Shown here: in pieces, positions 16,966 to 26,754 of the stretch
Numbering within the stretch: the first letter of the stretch is position 1
Layout of the letters: each line of letters begins with the position of its first letter
Source of the DNA: Sphingobium subterraneum
Lineage (GTDB): Bacteria; Pseudomonadota; Alphaproteobacteria; Sphingomonadales; Sphingomonadaceae
Length of the DNA: 64,000 nucleotides
Assembly (NCBI RefSeq): GCF_014199435.1
Contig: NZ_JACIJP010000003.1
Span: 1 to 64,000, forward strand
Reading direction: 5' to 3'
The notes under the pieces: model-generated
Told to the model about the DNA's origin: nothing
The model's database searches: none
What the model saw: only the letters and a program-made list of their open reading frames with translations
Made by a program: the position numbers and the translations under genes

Positions 16966-17883
16966 ATGGTGCAACCATCCCGGCGGCGCCCCGGCGTGAA
17001 CAGACGGGCCCAATACGGCCTGTTCGCGAGCTACGTCATCGCGGTGACGGGCGCGCTGTTCGGGCTGCTTCTCATCATTGTTGCCAGGGCGGACCCGGCG
17101 GGCTTCGCGGTGCTGCGCTCCGCCATCGCCGAAGTGACGCGCCCCGTGTCCGGTAGCCTGCAACGATTGGTGAGCGGCGTCGGCTCGCTCGACGAGAATA
17201 TCGTCGCTTATGTCAACGCGGGTTCCCAGAACGCCGCCCTGCGCCGCCAGGTTGACGCCAATCGCACGCGCCTGATCGAGGCGGCTGCGATCGAACAAGA
17301 AAATCTGCGCCTCAAGAAGCTGCTTAACCTCGTTCAGAACACGCAGGGCAACCTTGCGACCGCACGCTTGATCGGATCGACCACCAGTATCACCCGCCGC
17401 ATCGCGCGTATCGACGCCGGGCGCAGTCGCGGCGTCCTGCCCGGCATGCCGGTGCGCGCGCCGGAGGGGCTGATCGGTCGGGTCATCGTGTCTGGTCCCA
17501 ACACTGCCGATGTTCTCCTGCTGACCGACAGCCAGAACATCATTCCCGTCCGGCGCGCGAAGGACAATATCGCCGCCATTTGCACCGGGTTGGACGACGG
17601 CACAGTGGAGATCCGCCCGCTCAACCCCGGCAATAATCCCTTCCGCCCGGGCGACATCATGGTAACAACTGGCACCGGCGGCCTTTACAGCCCCAATATC
17701 CCGGTCGCGATTGTCGTGTCGCAACGCAACGGCATGGCCATCGGTGTACCGCTGGCCAGTCCCGCCCGCGTCGAGGCTGTGGTGGTGCAGCGCCCTTACG
17801 ACATCGACCTCGCCCCGCCTCTCGACCAAGGCGACGCGCCACGCAATGAGGCGGACGCCGCCAAGCGGGCGCAGCAAAAATGA
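16966..17883 (+). CDS. mreC: rod-shape-determining protein MreC
   Basis: Bitopic elongasome scaffold linking MreB to PBP2; 305 aa. The cytoplasmic basic N-terminus (RRRPGVNRRAQYGL) precedes a single membrane helix at about residues 20-40. A coiled-coil segment (NAALRRQVDANRTRLIEAAAIEQENLRLKKLL in outline, residues 85-120) leads to the periplasmic double beta-barrel domain with typical ARLIGSTTSITRRIARIDAG and GMPVRAPEGLIGRV. It starts 23 nt after mreB and overlaps mreD by 4 nt (ATGA). The charged tail QGDAPRNEADAAKRAQQK is poorly conserved, as is usual. Confidence 0.94.
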   Translation: MVQPSRRRPGVNRRAQYGLFASYVIAVTGALFGLLLIIVARADPAGFAVLRSAIAEVTRPVSGSLQRLVSGVGSLDENIVAYVNAGSQNAALRRQVDANRTRLIEAAAIEQENLRLKKLLNLVQNTQGNLATARLIGSTTSITRRIARIDAGRSRGVLPGMPVRAPEGLIGRVIVSGPNTADVLLLTDSQNIIPVRRAKDNIAAICTGLDDGTVEIRPLNPGNNPFRPGDIMVTTGTGGLYSPNIPVAIVVSQRNGMAIGVPLASPARVEAVVVQRPYDIDLAPPLDQGDAPRNEADAAKRAQQK

Positions 17884-18398
17884 CTCCGACACCGCAAAGT
17901 CGTCTCGGCGCGACACCGTCGCGCACCCGGCTGATGGGGACGCCGGTAGCGACCGTGATGTTCGGTTCGCTCATCGGCGCGCTCCTCCCCATCGTCGCGC
18001 AATCACCGACGCTGCCGCCCTTCGGCCTTCTGTTTCTGCTGGCGTGGCGCTTGCTACACCCGACGCTCTGGCCTCTTTGGATCGGCGTTCCGCTGGGTGC
18101 GTTCGACGATCTTGCGACCGGCGCTCCGCTCGGCAGCGCCGTGTTTCTGTGGACGGCTGTGATGATTGCGATCGAGATGATCGACCGACGCATCTTTTGG
18201 CGCGATTACTGGAATGACTGGCTGATCGCGCTGGTTGCCGTCGCCTTCTGCCTGCTCGGCGGCGCGCTCTTTGCACGGATCGCCGGAAGCCATGCCCCGT
18301 TCTGGCTGCTGCTGCCACAAATCCTCTGGTCCGCACTTGCCTATCCGCTTATGGTCCGCCTGACCGCGACAGTGGACCGATGGCGGATCATGGCATGA
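17880..18398 (+). CDS. mreD: rod-shape-determining protein MreD
   Basis: Integral membrane component of the elongasome; 172 aa with five to six hydrophobic segments. Identified mainly by position and topology: it overlaps mreC by an ATGA and mrdA by a further ATGA. It also carries the MreD-like LLHPTLWPLWIGVPLGAFDDLATGAPLGSA pattern in outline, with the conserved P..G...D G.PLG. The first 25 residues are polar and Thr/Ser-rich. Its biochemical role within the complex is not established for the family. Confidence 0.88.
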   Translation: MTPTPQSRLGATPSRTRLMGTPVATVMFGSLIGALLPIVAQSPTLPPFGLLFLLAWRLLHPTLWPLWIGVPLGAFDDLATGAPLGSAVFLWTAVMIAIEMIDRRIFWRDYWNDWLIALVAVAFCLLGGALFARIAGSHAPFWLLLPQILWSALAYPLMVRLTATVDRWRIMA

Positions 18399-20437
18399 AA
18401 TTTCCCAAGCTGACCCCCAGTAACGTTACCGAGGCCAGCCTTTCCTTCACCTTTACCCGCCGCGCGATGGTGCTCGGCGGGCTTCAGGGGGGAATAGCCG
18501 CGCTGCTCGCCGTGCGCATGGCGTGGATCAGCGTTGCCGAGAACGAGAAATACACGCTGCTGTCGGAAAGCAACCGGGTCAACCTGACGCTCGTTCCGCC
18601 GCGCCGGGGCTGGATCATCGACCGCCACGGCAAGCCGCTCGCCAACAACCGCACGGATTTCCGCGTCGACATCATCCCCGACCGGCTACGCGACCGCGAA
18701 GCGACAATCCACACCCTCGCTCAGCTTCTCGCGCTCGCGCCCGATGAAGTGCAGCGGATCGAGGAGGATCTCAACAAGGCCGCCGGGTTCCAGCCCGTGC
18801 AGGTCGCCGCGGATCTCAGTTACGACCAGTTCGCTGCGATCAGCGTTCGCCTGCCGGATCTTCCCGGCGTCGCGCCCGCGCAGGGCTTCTCCCGCAACTA
18901 CCCGGCGGGGCCATCCGTCGGACACCTGCTCGGCTATGTCGGCGCGGCGTCCGCCAAGGATTATGAGGAAAACAAAGACCCTCTCCTCATCACGCCCGGT
19001 TTCAAGCTGGGCAAGGACGGTCTGGAAAAATCCTTCGAGAGAGCCCTGACCGGAAAGCCGGGCGCCAAGCGGGTGGAGGTCACGGCGCGCGGCAAGGTCG
19101 TGCGCGAACTGACGACGCGGGCCGACGTGCCAGGGCGCAACGTGCGCCTTACGATCGACGCGGGACTGCAGGAATATGCCGGCCGCCGCCTCGGCACACA
19201 GAGCGGATCGGTCGTCGTCATCGACTGCCAGACCGGCGACATCGTCGCCATGGCGTCCATGCCCAGCTTCGATCCTAATAGCTTTTCTGACGGTATCAGC
19301 CAGACCGAATGGAGCATGCTGTCCGAAGACGATCATGTTCCGCTGCGCAACAAGACGCTGCAGGGTCTCTATCCCCCCGGCTCGACGGTCAAGCCGATGA
19401 TCGCCCTATCCTTCCTCGAGGCCGGATTGCCCGCCACCGACCGCGTCAACTGCACCGGCTCGATCCGGCTCGGCAACCGGCTGTTCCACTGCCACAAGCG
19501 CAGTGGCCACGGCGGTGTCGACATGCACAATGCCATCAAGCTCAGCTGCAACGTCTATTTCTACACCATGGCGCAGCGCATCGGCATGCCGACCATCGCC
19601 GAAATGTCGCGCCGGGTCGGTCTGGGCCAGAAGTTCCCGCTGCCCTTTTCCAGCCAGAGCTACGGCACCGTCCCCGACCCGGAGTGGAAGAAACGGAAAT
19701 ATGATGCGGAGTGGCAGGTCTATGACACGGTAAACGCCACGATTGGCCAAGGCTATATGCTCATCAACCCGACCCAGCTTGCGGTGATGGCGGCGCGGCT
19801 TGCCTCGGGCAAATTGCTGGTCCCCAACCTCGTGCATGACCCCCGGAGGAGACCGCCCGAGCTGCTTGGCGTCCGTCCCGAAAATATTGAGGTCATCCGC
19901 AATGCGATGAGCGCCGTGGTCAACGGCGGCGGGACAGGCGGGGCCGCACGTATCTCAGTGCCGGGCGTATTAATGGCGGGCAAGACCGGCACAGCGCAGT
20001 CACGCGGCATCCGGGACGGGCAACGCAACAACGCCTCCCTGCCGTTCAAGGCGCGGGACCATGCATTGTTCGAGGGCTTCGCGCCCTACGACAATCCGCG
20101 CTACGCAATCGGGACGATCATCGAGCATGGCGGGCATCTCAACCGCATCGAAGACGCCCCGATGATCTCGGGCGATGTCCTCTCCTATCTCTACGATCCG
20201 GCCGGGGCGCTGGAACGGCTGACGAAATACGAGGCGGGGTGGGGTGGCACGCCGCAGCAGCGGATGGAAAAGCGGATGGCCGCCTATCGCATCGCCAAGG
20301 GTCTCGTGCCCGCACCGGTCGATGACGCGGCCAATGCCGCCAATGCAACGGCGGCGGCTGTCAACGAGACCGCTCCCTCGCCCCCAGCAGCCGCAGTGCC
20401 GACGGACGCCCCCAATGCGCAGGAGGTTGCGGATTGA
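18395..20437 (+). CDS. mrdA: penicillin-binding protein 2 (elongasome transpeptidase)
   Basis: Class B PBP that cross-links peptidoglycan made by RodA; 680 aa from the ATG at 18395, which overlaps the mreD stop as ATGA. An ATG at 18380 would add five residues. There is one N-terminal membrane helix, then a pedestal domain starting NRVNLTLVPPRRGWIIDRHGK (the family's R.I.P.RG.I.DR.G motif). Transpeptidase motifs are SxxK in YPPGSTVKPM, SxN in KLSCNVYF and KTG in LMAGKTGTAQS. The C-terminal 60 residues form an Ala/Pro-rich extension not needed for catalysis. It sits directly before rodA, its obligate partner. Confidence 0.96.
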   Translation: MKFPKLTPSNVTEASLSFTFTRRAMVLGGLQGGIAALLAVRMAWISVAENEKYTLLSESNRVNLTLVPPRRGWIIDRHGKPLANNRTDFRVDIIPDRLRDREATIHTLAQLLALAPDEVQRIEEDLNKAAGFQPVQVAADLSYDQFAAISVRLPDLPGVAPAQGFSRNYPAGPSVGHLLGYVGAASAKDYEENKDPLLITPGFKLGKDGLEKSFERALTGKPGAKRVEVTARGKVVRELTTRADVPGRNVRLTIDAGLQEYAGRRLGTQSGSVVVIDCQTGDIVAMASMPSFDPNSFSDGISQTEWSMLSEDDHVPLRNKTLQGLYPPGSTVKPMIALSFLEAGLPATDRVNCTGSIRLGNRLFHCHKRSGHGGVDMHNAIKLSCNVYFYTMAQRIGMPTIAEMSRRVGLGQKFPLPFSSQSYGTVPDPEWKKRKYDAEWQVYDTVNATIGQGYMLINPTQLAVMAARLASGKLLVPNLVHDPRRRPPELLGVRPENIEVIRNAMSAVVNGGGTGGAARISVPGVLMAGKTGTAQSRGIRDGQRNNASLPFKARDHALFEGFAPYDNPRYAIGTIIEHGGHLNRIEDAPMISGDVLSYLYDPAGALERLTKYEAGWGGTPQQRMEKRMAAYRIAKGLVPAPVDDAANAANATAAAVNETAPSPPAAAVPTDAPNAQEVAD

Positions 20438-21543
20438 GCATCGTCCCTTATTCCATCGCGCGGCTGCCCTGGAAACTCATGGGCCTGCTCACCGCCATCG
20501 CCGGTTTCGGTACGATCGTGCTCTACAGCGCGGCGGGCGGCAGCATCACGCCCTGGGCGATCAACCAGATCATCCGCTTCACGCTGTTCAGCGCGATGGC
20601 GCTCACCCTTGCGCGGTTACCGGTTTCGCTGTTCGCCGCGTACGCGCTGCCCGGCTATGTTGCGGTCCTCGGCGCGCTGGTGCTGGTCGAACTGATCGGC
20701 GGCGTGGCGGGGGGGAGCCAGCGCTGGATCAACCTCGGCTTCATGCAGTTGCAGCCGTCAGAATTCATGAAACCCGTCATTGTGCTGGCTGTTGCCCAAT
20801 TTTATGCGCGCCTGCCCGTGGGCGAAGTCCGCCGCTGGAATGCCATCTGGCCCGCGCTGGTGATGATCGGTCTTCCTGCCGTGCTGGTGCTGATCCAGCC
20901 GGATCTCGGCACCGCAACGATGATTACGGCGGGTGGCGTGACGGTGATGTTTCTCGCTGGCCTTCCCCTACGTCTGTTCATCGGTGCGGGCGCGGCGGGC
21001 GCGTGCATCGTCCCCATCGCGTTCAGTTTCCTGCACGATTACCAGCAGAAACGCGTACTCATCTTCCTGGACCCCGAAAGCGATCCGCTCGGCGCGGGCT
21101 ACCATATCAGCCAGTCGAAGATCGCCATTGGGTCCGGCGGGCTGTTCGGCAAGGGCTTCCTCAACGGCACGCAAAGCCACCTGGACTATTTGCCCGAAGG
21201 CCACACCGATTTCGTGTTTGCCACCATGGCGGAGGAATGGGGGCTGATGGGCGGCGTGCTGCTTATCCTCGGCTTTGTGCTGCTGTTCCGCTGGGGGATC
21301 AAGGTCTCGATGCGCGCGCAGGACCGCTTCTCCCGCCTCACGGCGGCGGGCCTCACCACCACGATCTTCTTCTATGTCGCGATCAACCTCATGATGGTGA
21401 TGGGCCTTGCGCCGGTCGTCGGCATCCCCCTGCCTTTCATGTCCTATGGTGGGTCGTCGATGCTGACAGTGATGCTTTGCATCGGCATCATCATGGCCAT
21501 CGATCGCAGCGCGCGACACAACAACAGCGGGACGTGGCGGTAG
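20434..21543 (+). CDS. rodA: peptidoglycan glycosyltransferase RodA
   Basis: SEDS-family polymerase of the elongasome, 369 aa with about ten membrane helices. Translation most likely begins at the TTG at 20434, which overlaps the mrdA stop as TTGA and has AGGAGG 7 nt upstream. Family motifs are GGSQRWINLG.M.LQPSEFMK, the long periplasmic-loop region DPESDPLGAGYHISQSKIAIGSGG, GFLNGTQSHLDYLPEGHTDFVFA and the C-terminal PLPFMSYGGSSML. The putative catalytic Asp region is present. It is the last gene of the elongasome operon and is convergent with the CitE-like gene. Confidence 0.96.
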   Translation: MSIVPYSIARLPWKLMGLLTAIAGFGTIVLYSAAGGSITPWAINQIIRFTLFSAMALTLARLPVSLFAAYALPGYVAVLGALVLVELIGGVAGGSQRWINLGFMQLQPSEFMKPVIVLAVAQFYARLPVGEVRRWNAIWPALVMIGLPAVLVLIQPDLGTATMITAGGVTVMFLAGLPLRLFIGAGAAGACIVPIAFSFLHDYQQKRVLIFLDPESDPLGAGYHISQSKIAIGSGGLFGKGFLNGTQSHLDYLPEGHTDFVFATMAEEWGLMGGVLLILGFVLLFRWGIKVSMRAQDRFSRLTAAGLTTTIFFYVAINLMMVMGLAPVVGIPLPFMSYGGSSMLTVMLCIGIIMAIDRSARHNNSGTWR

Positions 21544-21565
21544 ACGACAACCGCCCCGCCGTGCG

Positions 21566-22399
21566 TTATGCGACCGCCGCAATCACCCGCTGCGCCATGA
21601 CGAGATGCGGCCGATCGATCATCTTTCCATCCAGCTTGAGCGCTCCCGTTCCTGGGTTTTCCGCAAAGGCGGCGATGACCGCGCGGGCATGGGCCACTTC
21701 CACCTCGGTCGGGGTAAAACCGGCGTTGATGACCGCCACCTGAGACGGATGAATGGCCATCATCCCGGTAAAGCCATCACGCCGCGCCCGCGCCACAAAT
21801 TTGGCAAGTCCTTGCTCGTTGGCGATGTCCGGGAACACCGTCTCGATGGCGTCGACACCCGCCGCATGCGCGCCGAACAGCGTTAACGCACGCACCATTT
21901 CATAAGGCGGCGTGTAGCGGCCATCGACTTCGCGCGCCGTGCTGGCGCCGATCGCGGCCGGCAGATCCTCGGCGCCCCAGGTCAATCCGGCAAGATGCCC
22001 CGCGACCGTGCCATAGCTTCCCAGCTGGAACACGGCCGCAGCCGTCTCAGACGCGATGGGCAGGATGGGGACCGGCGTGTCTCCCGTCATCTCGACCAGC
22101 CGCTGCACGGACGCCGCGCCTTCCGCCTTGGGCAGCATCACCCCGTCCGGCCCGGCGGGCAGCACGGCCGCCAGATCGCTCGCCGTCATTCCGCCATCCA
22201 GCGGATTGACGCGCACGAAGGCCCGCACATCCCGTTCCTGGGCCAGCCATTCGGCGATCGCACCGCGCGCGAAGTCTTTCCTCTCCGGCGCAACGCTGTC
22301 TTCGAGGTCGAGGATGAGAGCGTCCGCGCCGCTCGCCGCCGCCTTTCCGAAACGCTCCGGCCGGTCGCCCGGCACGAACAACAACGATCGCATCCTCAT
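21566..22399 (-). CDS. CitE/HpcH-family CoA-ester lyase
   Basis: Mg-dependent aldolase-type lyase of the citrate lyase beta/malyl-CoA lyase group; 277 aa. Motifs: MRSLLFVPGDRPERFGKA, LILDLEDSVAPERK with the metal-binding acid pair, VRVNPLDGG, MLPKAEGAASVQRL and LTWGAEDL. The C-terminus carries GMMAIHPSQVAVIN. The start at 22399 overlaps the MaoC stop as ATGA. The pairing with a MaoC hydratase points to a CoA-ester route such as mesaconyl/malyl-CoA-type chemistry or a catabolic shunt. The exact substrate is not deducible. Confidence 0.88.
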   Translation of the reverse strand: MRMRSLLFVPGDRPERFGKAAASGADALILDLEDSVAPERKDFARGAIAEWLAQERDVRAFVRVNPLDGGMTASDLAAVLPAGPDGVMLPKAEGAASVQRLVEMTGDTPVPILPIASETAAAVFQLGSYGTVAGHLAGLTWGAEDLPAAIGASTAREVDGRYTPPYEMVRALTLFGAHAAGVDAIETVFPDIANEQGLAKFVARARRDGFTGMMAIHPSQVAVINAGFTPTEVEVAHARAVIAAFAENPGTGALKLDGKMIDRPHLVMAQRVIAAVA

Positions 22400-22851
22400 G
22401 CTTTCGGCTTCCGCTTTAACAGCGCCGAGCGAAGACACTGGCACACAACCTCGTCGCGCTGGTTGATCAGCCAGTGCGTAAAGGTGACGATCCCTGCGTC
22501 GGGCCGCGACTTCGATTCCCGCAGCTCTGTAACGACCGTCTCCGCACGCATCGTATCGCCAATGAATACCGGCTTGGGCATGACCAGCTTGTCATACCCC
22601 AGATTGGCGATCAGCGTCCCCACAGTCGTGTCGCCGACCGACAGCCCGGCCATCAGTGCGAAGGTGAAGGTGCCGTTGACGAGGATCTGCCCGAACTCGG
22701 ACGCTTTTGCTGCCTCGACATCGATGTGCAGCGGCTGTGGATTGTGGGTCATGGCCGAAAACAGCAGATTGTCGGTTTCCGTGACCGTGCGCCGGATTTC
22801 ATGAACGATCCTGTCGCCCACCACCCATTCGTCGAAATATTTTCCTGCCAT
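22396..22851 (-). CDS. MaoC-family acyl-CoA hydratase
   Basis: Hot-dog-fold enoyl/mesaconyl-CoA hydratase-like protein, 151 aa. It carries the GKYFDEWVVGD N-terminus, TETDNLLFSAMTHNPQPLHID with the catalytic D/H region, and VNGTFTFALMAGLSVGDT. The start at 22851 is supported by an AGGAGGGG Shine-Dalgarno. Operonic with the CitE-like lyase (4-nt overlap). Divergent from the TonB receptor of the sucrose locus across about 210 nt. Confidence 0.88.
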   Translation of the reverse strand: MAGKYFDEWVVGDRIVHEIRRTVTETDNLLFSAMTHNPQPLHIDVEAAKASEFGQILVNGTFTFALMAGLSVGDTTVGTLIANLGYDKLVMPKPVFIGDTMRAETVVTELRESKSRPDAGIVTFTHWLINQRDEVVCQCLRSALLKRKPKA

Positions 22852-23060
22852 CCGCGTCCCCTCCTGGCGCGCCTGATACCCAAGCACCCTACCCTTGTCA
22901 CCGCTGGTCGCTCGCCTGGAGCGGAAATACGCCTGCACCTATGCAAAAAAGCCACAGGGCACTGCATGTTTTCCTGCAATCGGTGGCGGGCTACGGACAC
23001 ATGTATCTTTGCCGACAAGCTTGCGATAAAAAGCACGCGGGAGAAGGCAAAGGGATTTTC

Positions 23061-25526
23061 ATGAGGCAGAAGAAAGGCCAACGCACTGCCGTTATAGCGG
23101 CAGGGGCGATGGCAACGATCGCGGCCAGCGCTTCGGCTTGGGGGCAGGATCAGCGGGCAACGCGCGACCGACCGGCAATGGAAGACATCATCGTCACCGG
23201 CGTCGCTCGCCCCGTCAACACACTGGATAGCTCTGTCTCGGTAAGCGCGCTCTCGCCGGACCAGATCGCGCAGTCTGTCCCTCGCACGACGGCGGAGATA
23301 TTTCGTTTCATTCCTGGCGTCCGCTCAGAAGCGAGTGGCGGCGAGGGCAATGCCAATATCGCTGTCCGCGGTCTCCCCATCGCGTCAGGTGGCGCCAAGT
23401 TCCTGCAGTTGCAGGAAGATGGGATGCCCATCCTGCAATTCGGCGACATCGCCTTTGGCAATGCCGACATCTTCCTGCGCGCCGACCAGACAATCGCCAC
23501 AATCCAGACGGTACGCGGCGGCTCGTCCTCTACGCTGGCGTCGAACGCGCCAGGTGGCATCATCAACATCATCTCGAAGGACGGCAGCACTCCGGGCGGC
23601 CTCGTTCAGCTCAGCAAGGGCCTCGATTATCGCGACACCCGCATCGATTTCGACGTCGGCGCGCCCCTGACGCAGACGCTGCGCTTCAACATCGGCGGCT
23701 TCTGGCGCGCGGGCGAAGGGCCCCGGCGGGCAGGTTATACCGCGAACCGCGGTTACCAGATCAAGGCGAATGTCACGCAGGACATTCCGGGCGGTCACAT
23801 CCGCATCTACCTCAAGCGGCTCGACGATCACGCGATCGGTTATCTGCCGATGCCGACGCTGGTTACCGGCACCAACGCGCACCCGCACTACCGCTCGCTG
23901 CCGGCCTTCGATATCCGGAACGATGCCCCGCAAAGCGCCCATTTTCGCTCCGACGCCGGGTTCGACGGCAACAACCGCTTGCGTGTCACCGATGTCCGCG
24001 ACGGCATGCATCCGGTCGTCACCACGTTGGGGTTCGAAGCGATCGCCGACATCGCGGACGGCTGGCGGATCGAGGACCGTTTTCGCTGGAGCAATGTCCA
24101 TGGCAACTTTGTCTCACCCTTCCCGGCGCTCGTCGCCGGGCTGCAGTCGACCGGCAATACCATCGGTCAGTATCTGACCGACCAGCCCGGACCGTACAGC
24201 TTCACATACGCCACAGGGCCGAGCGCAGGCCAGCCCGTGAACGCCGCGACCCTCAACGGCAACGGGCTGGTGATGTTTACTCACCTGTTTAACACGACGC
24301 TCAATGACTTGGGCAATGCGACGAACGACCTGCGGATCAGCAAGCAGGCAGGCAATCTCACCCTGACTGCGGGCTATTACCGTGCCCGGCAAAAGATCGA
24401 TCTCGACTGGACATGGAACAGCTATCTGCTGGAAGTGAAAGGCAATAACGCCGCGCTCCTCAACATCATCGCGCCGTCCGGCGAAGTGCTGACCCGGAAT
24501 GGTCTCTCGGCCTATGGAGTACCTTTCTGGGGTAATTGCTGCCAGCGTAGCTACAACGCGCGCTATGACCTTTCGGCGTTCTATGGCTCGGCGGGCTTTG
24601 AGCTGGGCCAACTCTCGCTCGACGCCTCCCTGCGCTACGACAGTATGAAGGCGCGCGGTTCCTACGCCGGAACATTGCAGGTCGCCAATTTTGACGTCGA
24701 CGGGGACGGCATCATCCAGCCGCTGGAGCGCAGCGTTTCGCTCATCAACAACGCCGCACCCCGGCCGATCCACTATCGGACGCATTATCTATCCTGGTCG
24801 ATCGGCGCGAACATCCGGCTCACACCCGACGCTGCCGTGTTCGCTCGCGCCAGTCGGGGCGGCCGGTCGAATGCCGACCGCGTCCTCTTCGGCGTTGTAC
24901 GCCGCGATGGCAGCATCGCGCGCAAGAACGCGGTCAACTTCGTTGATCAATTGGAACTCGGAACGAAACTTCGGTCCGGTCCGGTCAGCCTTTTCGCTAC
25001 CCTGTTCCGCGCCACGACCCAGGAACAGAACTTCGAAGTTACCAGTGGTCGCTTCCTCGAACGGGTCTATCGGGCAACCGGGCTGGAACTGGAAAGCACC
25101 TATCGCCGTGGCATTTTCGATGTGCGCACCGGTGTCACCTGGACCCGCGCACGCATTGCGAGTGACGCCCTCACCCCGGCATTTGTGGGCCACACGCCGC
25201 GCCGACAGCCGGAATGGATCGTCACTGCGATGCCCTCGCTCGACTTTGGCGTCGTTCAAGGCGGCTTTTCACTGATTGGTAGCAGCAAGGCCTATGCACA
25301 GGACAATAATCGTCTGATTTTTCCAGCTTATGCGCAAGTAAACGCGTTTGTTAATGTTCGGCCCCGTCAAAATCTTCTGATCTCGCTTACCGGGAATAAT
25401 CTGTTCAACGCAATTGGCATCACCGAGGCCGAAGAGGGGTTGATTGTAAACAATTCAAGCAACTATGTTCGTGCCCGAGCTATTCCCGGTCGCTCGGTTT
25501 CGGTATCGGCACAATGGGCCTTCTAG
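23061..25526 (+). CDS. TonB-dependent receptor of the sucrose/levan locus
   Basis: Outer-membrane receptor, 821 aa. The ATG at 23061 follows a purine-rich AAGG region and gives a clean signal peptide (RTAVIAAGAMATIAASASAW). The TonB box-like MEDIIVTGVA comes right after, then the plug with SVSALSPDQIAQSVPRT and VRGGSSSTLASNAPGGIINIIS. The barrel closes with SVSVSAQWAF, ending in the required Phe. It lies 22 nt upstream of a GH68 enzyme and a sugar:cation symporter, so it probably imports sucrose or short fructans, as Xanthomonas SuxA does. The substrate is inferred from context only. Confidence 0.88.
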   Translation: MRQKKGQRTAVIAAGAMATIAASASAWGQDQRATRDRPAMEDIIVTGVARPVNTLDSSVSVSALSPDQIAQSVPRTTAEIFRFIPGVRSEASGGEGNANIAVRGLPIASGGAKFLQLQEDGMPILQFGDIAFGNADIFLRADQTIATIQTVRGGSSSTLASNAPGGIINIISKDGSTPGGLVQLSKGLDYRDTRIDFDVGAPLTQTLRFNIGGFWRAGEGPRRAGYTANRGYQIKANVTQDIPGGHIRIYLKRLDDHAIGYLPMPTLVTGTNAHPHYRSLPAFDIRNDAPQSAHFRSDAGFDGNNRLRVTDVRDGMHPVVTTLGFEAIADIADGWRIEDRFRWSNVHGNFVSPFPALVAGLQSTGNTIGQYLTDQPGPYSFTYATGPSAGQPVNAATLNGNGLVMFTHLFNTTLNDLGNATNDLRISKQAGNLTLTAGYYRARQKIDLDWTWNSYLLEVKGNNAALLNIIAPSGEVLTRNGLSAYGVPFWGNCCQRSYNARYDLSAFYGSAGFELGQLSLDASLRYDSMKARGSYAGTLQVANFDVDGDGIIQPLERSVSLINNAAPRPIHYRTHYLSWSIGANIRLTPDAAVFARASRGGRSNADRVLFGVVRRDGSIARKNAVNFVDQLELGTKLRSGPVSLFATLFRATTQEQNFEVTSGRFLERVYRATGLELESTYRRGIFDVRTGVTWTRARIASDALTPAFVGHTPRRQPEWIVTAMPSLDFGVVQGGFSLIGSSKAYAQDNNRLIFPAYAQVNAFVNVRPRQNLLISLTGNNLFNAIGITEAEEGLIVNNSSNYVRARAIPGRSVSVSAQWAF

Positions 25527-25548
25527 GCCGTCAACAACGGAGGCGGAA

Positions 25549-26754
25549 TTGAACAAACACGATCCCGCATTCCGCCCGTCCCCCTCAAGTTCCCGGCGCT
25601 TGTCCGCCGTGACGGACAATTCCAGCCCCTCGCGGTGGACCGCAAGACATGTCGGAGCGATTCGCCCCTCCCGCCTGCCTCATGCGGACGTGCTGACAGC
25701 CGAATCGATCAAGCCCATCGCACCGCAACTCGATACCTGGGATATGTGGCCCGTGGAGACGATCGACGGCGACCGTGCCGCGATTGCAGGCGGAACAGTG
25801 TGGATGGCCCTGTCCGCCCCCATTCTGGGCGATCCCATCCTCCGCCACTCCCATGCGCGCATTCGCCTCCTCCACGAAGTCGAGGGTGAATGGCGCGATC
25901 TCGGCTATCTGCTCCCCGACAATTTCGGGCCGGGAAATCGCAAATGGGCCGGATCGGCGGTCCTTGACGAAAACGGCATTGTCACCCTGTTCTATACCTC
26001 GGCCGGAAATCTGGGCGAGAGCGGGGGTTACCGCCAGCGCATTTGCCGCACGCGCGCGACGCTCGATCTGCGGTCCGGCGAACCGGCGTTTGTGCGCTGG
26101 TCGCAGCCAGAAGAGATCATCGCAGCGGATGGGCTGCACTATCGCATCATCAACGAATGGGAAGGCAGCGCCGGAACCATCAAGGCGTTCCGCGATCCCG
26201 GCTTTTTCCGCGATCCGGCCGACGGCCAGCATTATTTGCTGTTCACCGCCTCGCTGGCGGGATCGGACCATGCTTTCGATGGCTGTATCGGCATCGCGCG
26301 CTCGGCAAGCGGGCTGTGGGGCCAATGGCAGCTTATGTCTCCGCTCATCAGTGCCGATGGGGTGAACAACGAGCTCGAACGTCCCCACATCCGGCATCAT
26401 AACGGCCTCTATTATCTCTTCTGGTCTACGCAACTGAGTGTTTTCGCTCCCGATGGCCCGACCGGCCCGACCGGTCTCTACGGCATGGTCGGACGGAGTG
26501 TTGCTGGCCCCTATCATCCGCTCAACGGCACCGGTCTTGTCCTCGCCAATCCTCCAGAGGAACCCGCGCAGACATTCAGCTGGTTGGTGCTCGATGATCT
26601 GCGGGTCGCGAGCTTTATCGACAGCGTGGGACTGGGCGGCGCACAGCCACGCGATGCCGCCGAAGCGCGCCGTCATTTCGGTGGATGCCCGGCCCCGATG
26701 ATCCGTATCGCGCTCAACGGGGACAAAACCTCGATCGTTCGCGAGGCGCGGTGA
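25549..26754 (+). CDS. glycoside hydrolase family 68 enzyme (levansucrase/fructosyltransferase-like)
   Basis: Would transfer or hydrolyse fructosyl units of sucrose; 401 aa. The three GH68 acidic motifs are visible: nucleophile region DTWDMWPV (about residue 66), stabiliser in KAFRDPGFFRDP, and acid/base Glu in NNELERPHIRHHNGLYYLFW. I place the start at the TTG at 25549, which has GGAGGCGG just upstream. A GTG at 25609 is an alternative. No signal peptide is found, a feature shared with Zymomonas extracellular fructosyltransferases as I recall. It is sandwiched between a TonB receptor and a GPH-type symporter, overlapping the latter by 4 nt. Whether it makes levan or only cleaves sucrose is undetermined. 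Confidence 0.85.
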   Translation: MNKHDPAFRPSPSSSRRLSAVTDNSSPSRWTARHVGAIRPSRLPHADVLTAESIKPIAPQLDTWDMWPVETIDGDRAAIAGGTVWMALSAPILGDPILRHSHARIRLLHEVEGEWRDLGYLLPDNFGPGNRKWAGSAVLDENGIVTLFYTSAGNLGESGGYRQRICRTRATLDLRSGEPAFVRWSQPEEIIAADGLHYRIINEWEGSAGTIKAFRDPGFFRDPADGQHYLLFTASLAGSDHAFDGCIGIARSASGLWGQWQLMSPLISADGVNNELERPHIRHHNGLYYLFWSTQLSVFAPDGPTGPTGLYGMVGRSVAGPYHPLNGTGLVLANPPEEPAQTFSWLVLDDLRVASFIDSVGLGGAQPRDAAEARRHFGGCPAPMIRIALNGDKTSIVREAR